Source of the DNA: a virus
Reading direction: 5' to 3' (one strand)
Length of the DNA: 64,000 bases
Virus record (IMG/VR): IMGVR_UViG_3300036766_002288
Coordinates: 123,012 to 187,011 of that record
A program made the position numbers and the translations under genes. The notes below the pieces were generated by a model. That model worked only from the letters and a program-made list of their open reading frames with translations. It was not told the DNA's origin and did no database searches. Position 1 is the stretch's first letter. The number at the start of each line of letters is the position of its first letter. Positions 18,408 through 26,223 of the stretch are shown here, piece after piece.

Positions 18408-18668
18408 ATGAAGAAGGTTGATACATCAGTCAAGGACTATGTTTCCAAATTGTCCTTTGATAATCTTAAGTATTTAGGAGAACGGTTCAATAACCGAATC
18501 GGTTCTGATCTTTCAGAATGTGTGGAGTTAATATCTAAGAGTTCTGACATAGACAGACTCCTTGGTGCAGCAAAGAACGGCGAAGAGTTTTTCGCCGTAG
18601 TTGATGCTGTTGCAGCAGCGGTGGATAGAGAGTTTTCAAGGCGGGTTCCAGATGCAATCCATGCATAA
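18408..18668 (+). CDS. Small helical protein, 86 aa
   Basis: ATG 18408 follows AAGGAG. All-helical, with an Ala-rich segment (FFAVVDAVAAAVDREFSRR). Function unknown; its end overlaps the next gene. Confidence 0.6.
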   Translation: MKKVDTSVKDYVSKLSFDNLKYLGERFNNRIGSDLSECVELISKSSDIDRLLGAAKNGEEFFAVVDAVAAAVDREFSRRVPDAIHA

Positions 18669-19071
18669 AATTAAATATTCTTTCACTTATGAAGTGACCT
18701 TCTGCATTGGGAGTAGAGAAGGTTATAATGGCAGAGCATTTACTAGGGAAGAAGTCCTAGATCAGATTAATCTTTTTCAAAAAGGATTTACTGGTTCAAT
18801 GCCTGTAAAGGTTAGTGACACTGTTACTTTTACGATGAAGGATTATCGTGAAAATGGATGGGAAGTATCTGCTATTACATATCCTAATAGCTCGGCAAGT
18901 ATTGATGAAGTTAAAAATTTCATGCGTAATTTGGCTGAGCATTTGTTATATCATTTTAAGCAAAATCGTATTACAATAAGAGAGACTTTCAATGGGCCAA
19001 CGCTCGTGGGAAGTGAGCCAAATACTATAATGTTAGAAATGAACGATGCAGAGAAAACCCATCATAAGTAA
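18652..19071 (+). CDS. Hypothetical protein, 139 aa
   Basis: Start at 18652 (or ATG 18661) within the end of the previous gene, after AAGGCGGG. Beta-rich first half and a helical segment (about 85-115). No family recognised. Followed by a terminator. Confidence 0.6.
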   Translation: MQSMHKIKYSFTYEVTFCIGSREGYNGRAFTREEVLDQINLFQKGFTGSMPVKVSDTVTFTMKDYRENGWEVSAITYPNSSASIDEVKNFMRNLAEHLLYHFKQNRITIRETFNGPTLVGSEPNTIMLEMNDAEKTHHK

Positions 19072-19077
19072 GAATCA

Positions 19078-19117
19078 GGTCAGGCACTGCTAAATACAGT
19101 GCCTGACCATATTTATT
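19078..19117 (+). terminator. Rho-independent terminator
   Basis: 12-bp perfect stem (19078-19089 with 19097-19108), loop CTAAATA, then ATATTTATT. Confidence 0.8.
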
Positions 19118-19129
19118 AGGAGCATGGAT

Positions 19130-21163
19130 ATGCCGCCAGTAATTAAAGTAGGAGACCGTGGAGAATTAACTGAATCAAGTAAATTCCCGCTCGCCAAATT
19201 CCCTTTTGCACAATTCAATCCTGTTCAAAGCCGCATTATAGACTATTATGACCAAGATAATAATCTCTTAATCGCATCTAATACATCGTCTGGTAAGACG
19301 GTAGTGGCAGAAATGGTGTTAGCCCATGAAGTGCGTATAAGAAAAGGTAAAGGTCTATATCTAGTGCCATTAAAAGCGTTGGCACAAGAAAAACTAGATG
19401 ATTGGCAAGATGAGGGTCATCATTTTGGTGATTTGAAAATTTCAGTTTGTACAGGTGATTATCGCCTTACAGCCGAAAGGAAGAAAGAGTTGGAGGCGGC
19501 TGATATCATCGTAATGAGTTACGAGATGTTTAATTCTAGGGTGCGCAACCTTGGGTCGGAACGTAGTGAATTCTTAAAAAAGGTGGGCACCCTTGTAGCT
19601 GATGAAGTTCATTTGTTGACTGTTCCTAATCGTGGCGACCATCTCGAAGCTGGTTTAATGCGGTTTAGTGAGATTAATAAAGATTGTAGATTGGTATTCT
19701 TATCCGCAACGATGCCTAATGTAGATGAACTTGCTGATTGGGTTAGTTTTATCCTAAACAATAAGCAAACCATATTATTGAAATCTACTTTTAGGCCATG
19801 CCCACTTAACCTTCATTATGAAAAGTATTGGGACGGAGAACGTTCTTATGAAGATAATGAGAAACAAAAAGTGAACATGGCTTTGGAAATAGTGGAATAC
19901 TATCCAGATGATAAGTTCCTTATATTCTCCCATACTAAAAAGACCTGTGCTTTAATGAAAGAAGCGTTAGTAGGTGCGGGTATTAAATGCGAAGTGCATA
20001 ATGCTGATTTGGATAAAGCAAAAAGGAACAAAGTTGAGAAAGAATTTAAAACAAATAAGAACCTGCGAATTATTGTAGCCACTAGTACTTTGGCGTGGGG
20101 GTTAAATCTACCAGCTAGGAGGGTGATTATTCTTGGTGTCCATCGTGGGTTAGATGAAGTAGCCACGTATGATATATGGCAGATGGTAGGTCGTGCTGGT
20201 CGTCCAGCATTTGATCCCGTAGGCGATGCGTATGTACTTCTCCCTGAAAAGACTTATGATATGCATAAGGAAAGGATCAGGAAGCCGCAATTGATTCAAT
20301 CCCAAATGCTTACAGCAATGGGGGAGCATCATAAAGTTCTAGCTTTTCATTTAGTCAGTGAGATTCATCAAGAAACAATCAAGAATAGGGAAGATGTGCA
20401 TCATTGGTATAAGAGAAGCTTGGCTTGTTTCCAATCTCATGAATTAGACGAACATATTGTTGACCATACGATGGAATTATTGAAGAAGTGTGGGGCGGTT
20501 TGGGAGGAAGATGGTCAATATACGGTGACTTCAATTGGCAAGATAGCCAGTTTGTTTTATTTTTCACCATTTGATGTTTCTGATTTGAAGAAAAACTTTA
20601 CGCAATTGTTTGATAACAATAAGCAAGAGGATGATTTATCATTGGCTATAGCTTTGGCCAATATAGATACCCATAGATTTGGCATTGTCAGCAAAACGGA
20701 ACGCGAAGAGATGAGTATGTTTGCTGGCCAGGTGCGACAAGCTATTGGCAAGGATGCCGTAATGGAACCTGTTGTTAAAGTTGCATATGCTTATCATCAG
20801 ATGATGAATGGTATTTCTAATCCCATTTTTGTATCTCTCACAAGGGGTTTACATTTTGATTTTCCTAGACTAAATCAAGTTCTTCAAGCTATAGACGGAT
20901 TTACTGGCAAGTGGCAGAAGACCAATTGGTTTAGGCAAATGCAATTAAGGGTTACTTATGGTGTCAAGGGGCCAATGGTTACACTGTGTCAACTTCCACA
21001 CATTGGCAAGGTTAGAGCTACTAAACTATGGAAAGCTGGCATACGTGATATGCTTGCCGTTATAGGCAGTCCAGAAATGGTAAGGAAGATTACTGGCCTA
21101 AAAGGTACGGAAGTTGATGAAATCTTGGCGAAGGCTAAGGACTTATTTTCTTCTTCTTCTTGA
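19130..21163 (+). CDS. Ski2/Hel308-like superfamily 2 DNA helicase
   Basis: 677 residues. ATG 19130 lies 7 nt after AGGAG; ATG 19124 is too close to it. Motif I ASNTSSGKT (about 50-58), motif II ADEVH, motif III LSATMPN, motif VI QMVGRAGRP; the order and the LNLPARRVI segment are typical of Hel308/Ski2 helicases. The C-terminal part contains an HhH-like region (LPHIGKVRATKLW, about 614-626). Likely unwinds branched DNA at stalled forks or in recombination. Its last 21 nt overlap the convergent gene at 21143. Confidence 0.9.
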   Translation: MPPVIKVGDRGELTESSKFPLAKFPFAQFNPVQSRIIDYYDQDNNLLIASNTSSGKTVVAEMVLAHEVRIRKGKGLYLVPLKALAQEKLDDWQDEGHHFGDLKISVCTGDYRLTAERKKELEAADIIVMSYEMFNSRVRNLGSERSEFLKKVGTLVADEVHLLTVPNRGDHLEAGLMRFSEINKDCRLVFLSATMPNVDELADWVSFILNNKQTILLKSTFRPCPLNLHYEKYWDGERSYEDNEKQKVNMALEIVEYYPDDKFLIFSHTKKTCALMKEALVGAGIKCEVHNADLDKAKRNKVEKEFKTNKNLRIIVATSTLAWGLNLPARRVIILGVHRGLDEVATYDIWQMVGRAGRPAFDPVGDAYVLLPEKTYDMHKERIRKPQLIQSQMLTAMGEHHKVLAFHLVSEIHQETIKNREDVHHWYKRSLACFQSHELDEHIVDHTMELLKKCGAVWEEDGQYTVTSIGKIASLFYFSPFDVSDLKKNFTQLFDNNKQEDDLSLAIALANIDTHRFGIVSKTEREEMSMFAGQVRQAIGKDAVMEPVVKVAYAYHQMMNGISNPIFVSLTRGLHFDFPRLNQVLQAIDGFTGKWQKTNWFRQMQLRVTYGVKGPMVTLCQLPHIGKVRATKLWKAGIRDMLAVIGSPEMVRKITGLKGTEVDEILAKAKDLFSSSS

Positions 21164-21904
21164 TTTTCTTAGTCGTTCTTGTATTCTTCGCAAAAGTTCT
21201 GCTTTATTCCAGACTACTAATGGTCTGCCAGTTTTAGGATTGATTTTAACTTTACCAGTCCTACTATCGGTTTTCCTTTTCCACAATGGGACTCGTTTAA
21301 CTGCAAATCCCATTGATACTGGACAGGGAGCGCAAAGAACGTTATTTTGAACACATTGACAGCATTCAGTTTCTTCTGGTGTAAGTGTAACTACGATTTC
21401 TTGTCCGTCATTAATGAATATTGGTGGTGGCATACCATTTAAAAAGACTGTGGCTGATACGCATTCGCTGTCAATCATAACACTTGTCGGAGCAGTTACA
21501 TAACCATTGCCGACTGCTATTATTTTACCATTTACTACTTGTAGACAGCAGCATGGAGTATCACCACCACCGCACCTTAATTCCACACAAATGTTTGAGC
21601 AAGGTACAGAGCATGGCACGGAACCAGTTCCAAGTGTGAATTTACCATCTTTGGATTGGATTAATTCAGTGCTGAATCCTGGTATATCGGGTACTGGTGT
21701 TGAAAATTCAGCCCATAATGGATTTTCTACAGGGGCTAGGGACATAGGGAACATGCACCCTGACGGATTATCGACTGAATATGGGGCACCACATTCAAAA
21801 TAAACCGCTACAACAGGGCAGCACGTTGGCGGGCAACATTTACAGTTACACCCGCAAAAGCCGCCTGTTCCATTAACAAATGGACCTTGGCAACCAGTCT
21901 GCAT
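21143..21904 (-). CDS. Cysteine-rich protein with basic tail, 253 aa
   Basis: 23 cysteines in the first 215 residues, many in clusters such as CGCNCKCCPPTCC (about 17-29) and CCC, with no signal peptide. The C-terminal 40 residues are strongly basic and end in RKSRRRRK. A beta-rich middle holds the VVTLTPEETECCQC segment. It could be a disulphide- or metal-stabilised virion protein, but no family is recognised. Confidence 0.7.
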   Translation of the reverse strand: MQTGCQGPFVNGTGGFCGCNCKCCPPTCCPVVAVYFECGAPYSVDNPSGCMFPMSLAPVENPLWAEFSTPVPDIPGFSTELIQSKDGKFTLGTGSVPCSVPCSNICVELRCGGGDTPCCCLQVVNGKIIAVGNGYVTAPTSVMIDSECVSATVFLNGMPPPIFINDGQEIVVTLTPEETECCQCVQNNVLCAPCPVSMGFAVKRVPLWKRKTDSRTGKVKINPKTGRPLVVWNKAELLRRIQERLRKSRRRRK

Positions 21905-22173
21905 TACTTTTTATTATTCTCCCCAAAGAATTTTTCTGGATATTCAATTTTAACAATACCTTTTCCATCAGTGGGTTTGCCTGTTTTAGGGTCTTCAACC
22001 CACCAACGAACTTGTTCAACTGGAATACCTAATTCATCCATGTGACAGTTATCTTCGGGAGAAACAGGGAGATGTATCTGTTCCCCGTTTATTAGAATTG
22101 CGACTTTGCACTGTTCTTTTCTACGGTCGTATAAAAGACAGTTTTTGCATTTCTTTTCTATTTCTTTTTTCAT
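21904..22173 (-). CDS. Small Cys-containing protein, 89 aa
   Basis: KKCKNCLLYDRRKEQCK plus a later CH gives four potential zinc ligands near the N terminus. The rest contains VRWWVEDPKTGKPTDGKG. Stop overlaps the start of the Cys-rich gene by 1 nt, so they are probably co-transcribed. Function unknown. Confidence 0.6.
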   Translation of the reverse strand: MKKEIEKKCKNCLLYDRRKEQCKVAILINGEQIHLPVSPEDNCHMDELGIPVEQVRWWVEDPKTGKPTDGKGIVKIEYPEKFFGENNKK

Positions 22174-22195
22174 TCATTCATCCCTACCTTTCATT

Positions 22196-22414
22196 CTATC
22201 TTTTTTCATTCGTATATTGTATCATAAAGTCTCTGATTACTTGTGAGATAGATTTGTAGTCATTGGTGCATTTATTTTGGAATTTTTTAAAAAGTGAAGG
22301 CTGCACCCTGACAATCAAATCTTTTTGCAATTTCTCTTTTTTATTCTGCATATACATCATATTAGTGTTGTCCAGACAAAATTTTGAAAAAAAGTGATAT
22401 TGATTTTTAGGCAT
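22196..22414 (-). CDS. Ribbon-helix-helix DNA-binding protein
   Basis: The last 45 residues form a RHH domain: strand LIVRVQPSLFKKF, helix, then ISQVIRDFMIQY. A start at one of the internal methionines (about residue 19) is possible. RHH proteins are usually dimeric repressors. It is divergently transcribed from the endonuclease/kinase locus, with 20 nt between starts, and may regulate that or its own operon. Confidence 0.65.
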   Translation of the reverse strand: MPKNQYHFFSKFCLDNTNMMYMQNKKEKLQKDLIVRVQPSLFKKFQNKCTNDYKSISQVIRDFMIQYTNEKR

Positions 22415-22433
22415 AATTGGATATCATAAACCC

Positions 22434-22472
22434 ATGACTAATAAAATTTGCATATTCGCACAGTCTTATTAA
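22434..22472 (+). pseudogene. 5' fragment of dNMP kinase gene
   Basis: ATG ACT then codons for NKICIFAQ, followed by SY and stop. The same NKICxFAQ residues begin the intact kinase gene at 23257, but 7 of 8 codons differ in spelling and 6 are synonymous. It is therefore the left remnant of the kinase gene, separated by the homing endonuclease insertion. Confidence 0.75.
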
Positions 22473-22495
22473 GGCATGGACACTATATTAATTGT

Positions 22496-23260
22496 ATGGA
22501 ATACGATCATAAGCAAATTTTAGAATTATATGGATTAGGGTTCACATGTCGAGAGATAGCGGACGCTATAGGGTGCAATCATAGAAGTGCTGCCTACGTA
22601 GTGCAGAAGCATGGCAAGAGTAGATATAAAGGTCCGAGGCCAGGTATTGTTTTTAAGGATGTTTTAAAATGCCAAAAATTCAATCAAAAATTTATAGAGT
22701 ATCTTGATGGATTAGTAATATCTGATGGTAGTTTGACATGTAAAGCTACATCTCCAACTGCTTGTTATAGGCAATCATGCGTTAATTTGGATTGGCTTAA
22801 GTATATTGGTGTGGAGTTTAATGGGAGAGAAATTAAGACTATATTTTCCATAGATGGTAGGAAAAAGAGAATATCCCATGTGTTAAGGACTCCAGTTTAC
22901 GAGGAGTTTTTCAGTCAGTATTCTAGATGGTACATTAATGACAAGAAAATAGTTCCGAGGGACTTAAATTTTTTAAGTAAGACATTTTTAATAAATTGGG
23001 TATATGGGGACGGCACGCTCGTAAACAATAGTACTCTTAGGTTATGCACAGATGATTTTACTGAAAAAGAAGTAGATTGGCTGATATTTTATTTGAATAA
23101 AAATCTTGACTTAAGATTCAAAAAAGTTTATATGGGAATGAGTAAAAAAGGCAATCCTAAATTTAGACCCGCATTATGTTTGCGTGATGGTTTGCTGGAT
23201 TTTTATAAATATATAGGAAATCCCATTAGTTGTTTTAACTATAAGTGGAGATATAAGTGA
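22496..23260 (+). CDS. LAGLIDADG homing endonuclease with HTH
   Basis: 254 residues. N-terminal HTH (HKQILELYGLGFTCREIADA). Two LAGLIDADG helices: YLDGLVISDGSL (about 70-81) and LINWVYGDGTL (about 164-174). The gene fills the space between a kinase 5' fragment and the intact kinase gene; there is no room for a group I intron. The stop overlaps the GTG start of the kinase. In-frame TTG at 22448 is another possible start. Confidence 0.85.
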   Translation: MEYDHKQILELYGLGFTCREIADAIGCNHRSAAYVVQKHGKSRYKGPRPGIVFKDVLKCQKFNQKFIEYLDGLVISDGSLTCKATSPTACYRQSCVNLDWLKYIGVEFNGREIKTIFSIDGRKKRISHVLRTPVYEEFFSQYSRWYINDKKIVPRDLNFLSKTFLINWVYGDGTLVNNSTLRLCTDDFTEKEVDWLIFYLNKNLDLRFKKVYMGMSKKGNPKFRPALCLRDGLLDFYKYIGNPISCFNYKWRYK

Positions 23261-23886
23261 ATAAGATATGTGTGTTCGCGCAATTGTCTAATGGAAAGGA
23301 TGTTGTTGCTAATTACCTTGTCAAACAACTGAATATTCTCGCTCTTTATCATGAAGATAAATGGAGACGCATTGGTTTTGCTGATGCGTTGAAAAAGGTT
23401 TTCATGGAGTCTTTCAACGTAAGTTGGGAGTTTATTGAGGAATGGAAACGCAAAGACGAGCCACCACCAGAATTCGATTTAAATATTCGAAAAAGTTTGC
23501 AGCAGATTGGCGACGGTTTCAGACAGATACAATCTGACGTATGGATCAGAACTGCCTTGCGAAATAATTTCAATATGGTTATATCTGATGGGCGGTATCT
23601 CAATGAAGCCAAGATGGTGAAACAGCAAGGCGGTGTTACGGTTCTTCTTTGGCGTCCTGGTTTTGAAAATACTGACCCGAATCCATCTGAGTCTCAGATT
23701 AAACCTTATATTGAATATTGCTCAAAACATTATAGTGGAGGTCCAATATTTTTCGACCCTAATTGGATAAACGCATGTGTTCCAGAATTGAGATATTTTG
23801 ATTATTTCTTAATAAACAACGGTAATTTGGACGATTTATATGGGAAGATTGACAGTCAGTTAATACCTTTTATATGGGAAGATTGA
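23257..23886 (+). CDS. Deoxynucleoside monophosphate kinase (T4 gp1-like)
   Basis: 209 residues; GTG start in a GTGA overlap, GGAG 6 nt upstream. P-loop-like FAQLSNGKDVVANYL near residues 8-22, DVWIRTALRN and the diagnostic SDGRYLNEAKMVKQQGG (about 108-124). It would phosphorylate dNMPs for replication. The GxxxxGK motif is degenerate (QLSNGKD) but typical of phage dNMP kinases. The 3' end carries a 32-bp tandem repeat that sets the C-terminal residues. Confidence 0.82.
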   Translation: MNKICVFAQLSNGKDVVANYLVKQLNILALYHEDKWRRIGFADALKKVFMESFNVSWEFIEEWKRKDEPPPEFDLNIRKSLQQIGDGFRQIQSDVWIRTALRNNFNMVISDGRYLNEAKMVKQQGGVTVLLWRPGFENTDPNPSESQIKPYIEYCSKHYSGGPIFFDPNWINACVPELRYFDYFLINNGNLDDLYGKIDSQLIPFIWED

Positions 23887-23900
23887 CAGTCAGTTAATAC
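23835..23900 (+). repeat. Tandem 32-bp direct repeat
   Basis: The 32-bp sequence at 23835-23866 recurs at 23869-23900 (period 34, not a multiple of three). The second copy lies across and beyond the kinase stop and looks like a recent slippage duplication. Confidence 0.85.
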
Positions 23901-23928
23901 TTTGTTTTAAATGTAAAGGGGTTATTTC

Positions 23929-24231
23929 GTGGATGCAATGCTTTTTAGAAATATGTGCGCTGAGGACGGGTTTGAACTCACGCCCGCAGAGGCTAAGGAA
24001 ACAATTACTTGTTATGAAAATTTCTTATCGTCTATAAAAGAAGCTTGCGAAGACTGCCCAGATTTTTATAATGATCTCTGTAACAGAACAACTGAAGAAA
24101 AATTAGCTGATATTAAAAGATTAGAAAAGAAGGGTTGTAAGATGACCCTTAAACAATATAACGAACTTCAAAAGACAATTATTAAAGTTTGCGAATTAGA
24201 AGGCTATGATAATGGAAATCAAGGTTTCTGA
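23929..24231 (+). CDS. Small helical protein, 100 aa
   Basis: GTG start 8 nt after AAAGGGG. Charged helices with scattered cysteines (CEDCPDFYNDLC). No family recognised. Confidence 0.6.
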   Translation: MDAMLFRNMCAEDGFELTPAEAKETITCYENFLSSIKEACEDCPDFYNDLCNRTTEEKLADIKRLEKKGCKMTLKQYNELQKTIIKVCELEGYDNGNQGF

Positions 24232-24356
24232 AATTCGAGAGCTTGAATATTTTTTTCTTTTAAGAAGGAATTGCAGGTATAGTTACCATCTCTTCCATCA
24301 TTTTAAATGTGGTTGGCATAGTAACATTCCTGTTTGTTGCACGATTTTCTTTGTAA
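24212..24356 (+). pseudogene. Possible frameshifted small membrane protein
   Basis: ATG 24212 opens a frame (EIKVSEIRELEYFFLL). One base further on, in the +1 frame from 24264 to the TAA at 24354, the sequence encodes a clear membrane helix (EGIAGIVTISSIILNVVG...). The two would join if one A were absent near 24262. The stretch from 24357 to 24583 shows nothing else convincing. Confidence 0.3.
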
Positions 24357-24583
24357 CTGTATGGCAATTATGTTGGGTTTTAGGACATTTTCCTCTTGTT
24401 AGAAAGTTTCTTTCCTGTTATCCTCCTAGAAAGCACAGGAATTACAGATATGTTCCTTGCTTTTTTTGTTTTCTTATGCGACGGTGTAATCGAGTTTTAG
24501 TGTGTGACAAATCGAAATGTCACTGTTATCATTAGCTGTAGCGTTTATGGCTAAGGTTGTTTACTTGTTTAAGGAGTAGAAGT

Positions 24584-25099
24584 ATGAGTAAGTTTGGTAT
24601 CGTTTTAATGGGTTTGGCAGTGTATTGCCTTACCTTTGGCAGCACAGCGTTTGCTGGTGCGCCGTGTGTAAGTAAGTGCAGACCAGTATGCAATAGCAAG
24701 CCTGCGTGCCATACTGGTCATGGCAGTCAGTGTAAGCCTAAACCTGTGTGTAATACTGGTCATGGCAAGGATTGCGGCAATGGTCATGGCAAGGATTGCG
24801 GCAATGGTCATGGCAAGGATTGCGGCAATGGTCATGGCAAGGATTGCGGCAATGGCAATAGCGGGCATAGTTGCAAGCCCGTCTGCAAGCCGACCACAGG
24901 TCATGGCAAGGATTGTGGGAACGGTGCTGGTTCTGGCAAGCCAAGTGGTCCTGGCGTAGCAAACGGTAACGGCAATAGTAATGCCAATAATAACGCCAAT
25001 ACCAACACGAATACTAACACCAACACCAATACCAATACCAATAACAACAATATTAGCAACAACATCAGCAATACCATTAACAATGGTTTTAGCAATTAA
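24584..25099 (+). CDS. Secreted His/Gly/Cys- and Asn/Thr-repeat protein
   Basis: 171 residues, AAGGAG upstream. Signal peptide (SKFGIVLMGLAVYCLTFGSTAFA). The mature part has a Cys-rich segment, four copies of HGKDCGNG and a long Asn/Thr-rich tail (NTNTNTNTN). Low-complexity, exported; similar in style to the next gene, and unusual for a phage. Function unknown. Confidence 0.7.
   Translation: MSKFGIVLMGLAVYCLTFGSTAFAGAPCVSKCRPVCNSKPACHTGHGSQCKPKPVCNTGHGKDCGNGHGKDCGNGHGKDCGNGHGKDCGNGNSGHSCKPVCKPTTGHGKDCGNGAGSGKPSGPGVANGNGNSNANNNANTNTNTNTNTNTNTNNNNISNNISNTINNGFSN
24758..24853 (+). repeat. Four tandem 24-bp repeats
   Basis: Four exact 24-bp units encoding GHGKDCGN, at 24758, 24782, 24806 and 24830. 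A diverged copy follows near 24899. Confidence 0.9.
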
Positions 25100-25106
25100 G
25101 TTGTGT

Positions 25107-25139
25107 AAGGGCAGAGCAAAAATTGCTCTGCCCTTTTTT
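25107..25139 (+). terminator. Rho-independent terminator
   Basis: 13-bp stem (25107-25119 with 25123-25135), AAA loop, then TTTTTT. Confidence 0.88.
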
Positions 25140-25163
25140 CTCATTTTTTAGAGGTGAGTTACC

Positions 25164-26168
25164 ATGAGTAAGATTTTCAAGTTATTCCTGTTTGTAGCAG
25201 TGGCGTCTATGTTCAGTGCGGCGGCGGTTGCTGATGATGGTTCTTCGTGCTAGCCTCAACAACTGCAACAGCAAATAGTTGTCCCTTATAAGCAACCAAT
25301 CTGTCCTATGCCAAATAACGGCAGTGGTAGTGCTAACGGTAATGGTAATACGAACAAGAACGGTAATGGTAATGCTAATGCTAATAAAAACGGCAATACT
25401 AACACCAATAAGAACGTTAATAATGTGACGGTTAATGTTAATACTGGTGCTGGACACACTAAGAACAAAAACAACAACAGCAATACCAATAACAATGTCA
25501 ATGGAAGTAGTTTGTTGGGCTTGAGCGGTGGGTTTAATGGACTTGGTGGAAATGGAAGTAGCGGATTTGGCAGTGGGACTTATAGTCCAAGTAGCAGCCC
25601 AACCAACACTTATAGTCCTTCATACTCGTTTTCGTATGGCAACACTCCTGGCTATGGTGTAGCTGGTATTGCAGGGGCGGTAGGTGTGGTTCCACCACCC
25701 AATGCGGCTTTTAATGAAGAAGACCCAAACACTGCTTGGCTGACAGTTGAAGTGCCTAATGAACAAGCTGAAGTTTGGTTGAATGGCACTAAGATGCCGC
25801 ATCAAGGTGCGGTGAGAAAGTATGTAAGCCCGCCATTGGACCCTAAGTTGTTGTATAATTATGATGTTAAAGTTCAGTGGTTTGATAAGGGTATCAAGCA
25901 GAACCATAACACGAAGATTGTCTTGAAAGCTGGAGATGAAATCTATCATATCGTCCCAAAGGAAGGGGCGAACGCTGTTCCAGCACCGAATGCATTACAG
26001 AGTGAAGAAGATGACGAAAAGGCTGCTGCTAGTAAGTTAGGTTTGGCCAAACAGTTAATGGATGAGAAGAAGATGGCATCCATTAAGGGTAGGTTAGAGG
26101 ATATCATCAAGAAGTATCCAAAGACCAAGGCAGCAGAGGAAGCAAAGGCATTGCTATCGAAGATTTAG
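25164..26168 (+). CDS. Secreted Asn-rich TIGR03000-domain protein with in-frame amber
   Basis: ATG 25164 (GAGG upstream) starts a signal peptide (SKIFKLFLFVAVASMFSAAA). TAG at 25251-25253 interrupts the frame at codon 30. The frame then continues for 304 codons: PQQLQQQIVV, Asn/Gly-rich repeats, a Ser/Tyr-rich part, then a domain with VEVPNEQAEVWLNG and RKYVSPPLDPKLLYNYDV that matches TIGR03000, and a final TPR-like helix pair (LEDIIKKYPKTKAAEEAKAL). CAG (Gln) at the amber would fit the surrounding SSC-PQQLQQQ. If TAG is not read through, only a 29-residue peptide is made. Confidence 0.7.
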
Positions 26169-26185
26169 GTTAGCAGCGGGTTAGG

Positions 26186-26223
26186 ACAACAGAGAGTGTG
26201 AAATATCACTCTCTGTTGTTTTT
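26186..26223 (+). terminator. Rho-independent terminator
   Basis: 13-bp stem (26186-26198 with 26207-26219), loop of 8, then TTTTT. It lies between convergent genes and overlaps the 3' end of the minus-strand nuclease gene. Confidence 0.85.

Noticed and set aside
22450-23260. Group I intron or intein in the dNMP kinase gene
   Set aside because: The endonuclease fills almost the entire space, leaving no intron core, and stop codons in the left copy rule out an intein.
24758-24853. CRISPR array
   Set aside because: The 24-bp units have no spacers and are coding repeats.
24605-25144. Long minus-strand ORF opposite the repeat protein
   Set aside because: It is the reverse frame of the repeats in the secreted protein gene, which has a signal peptide and ribosome site.
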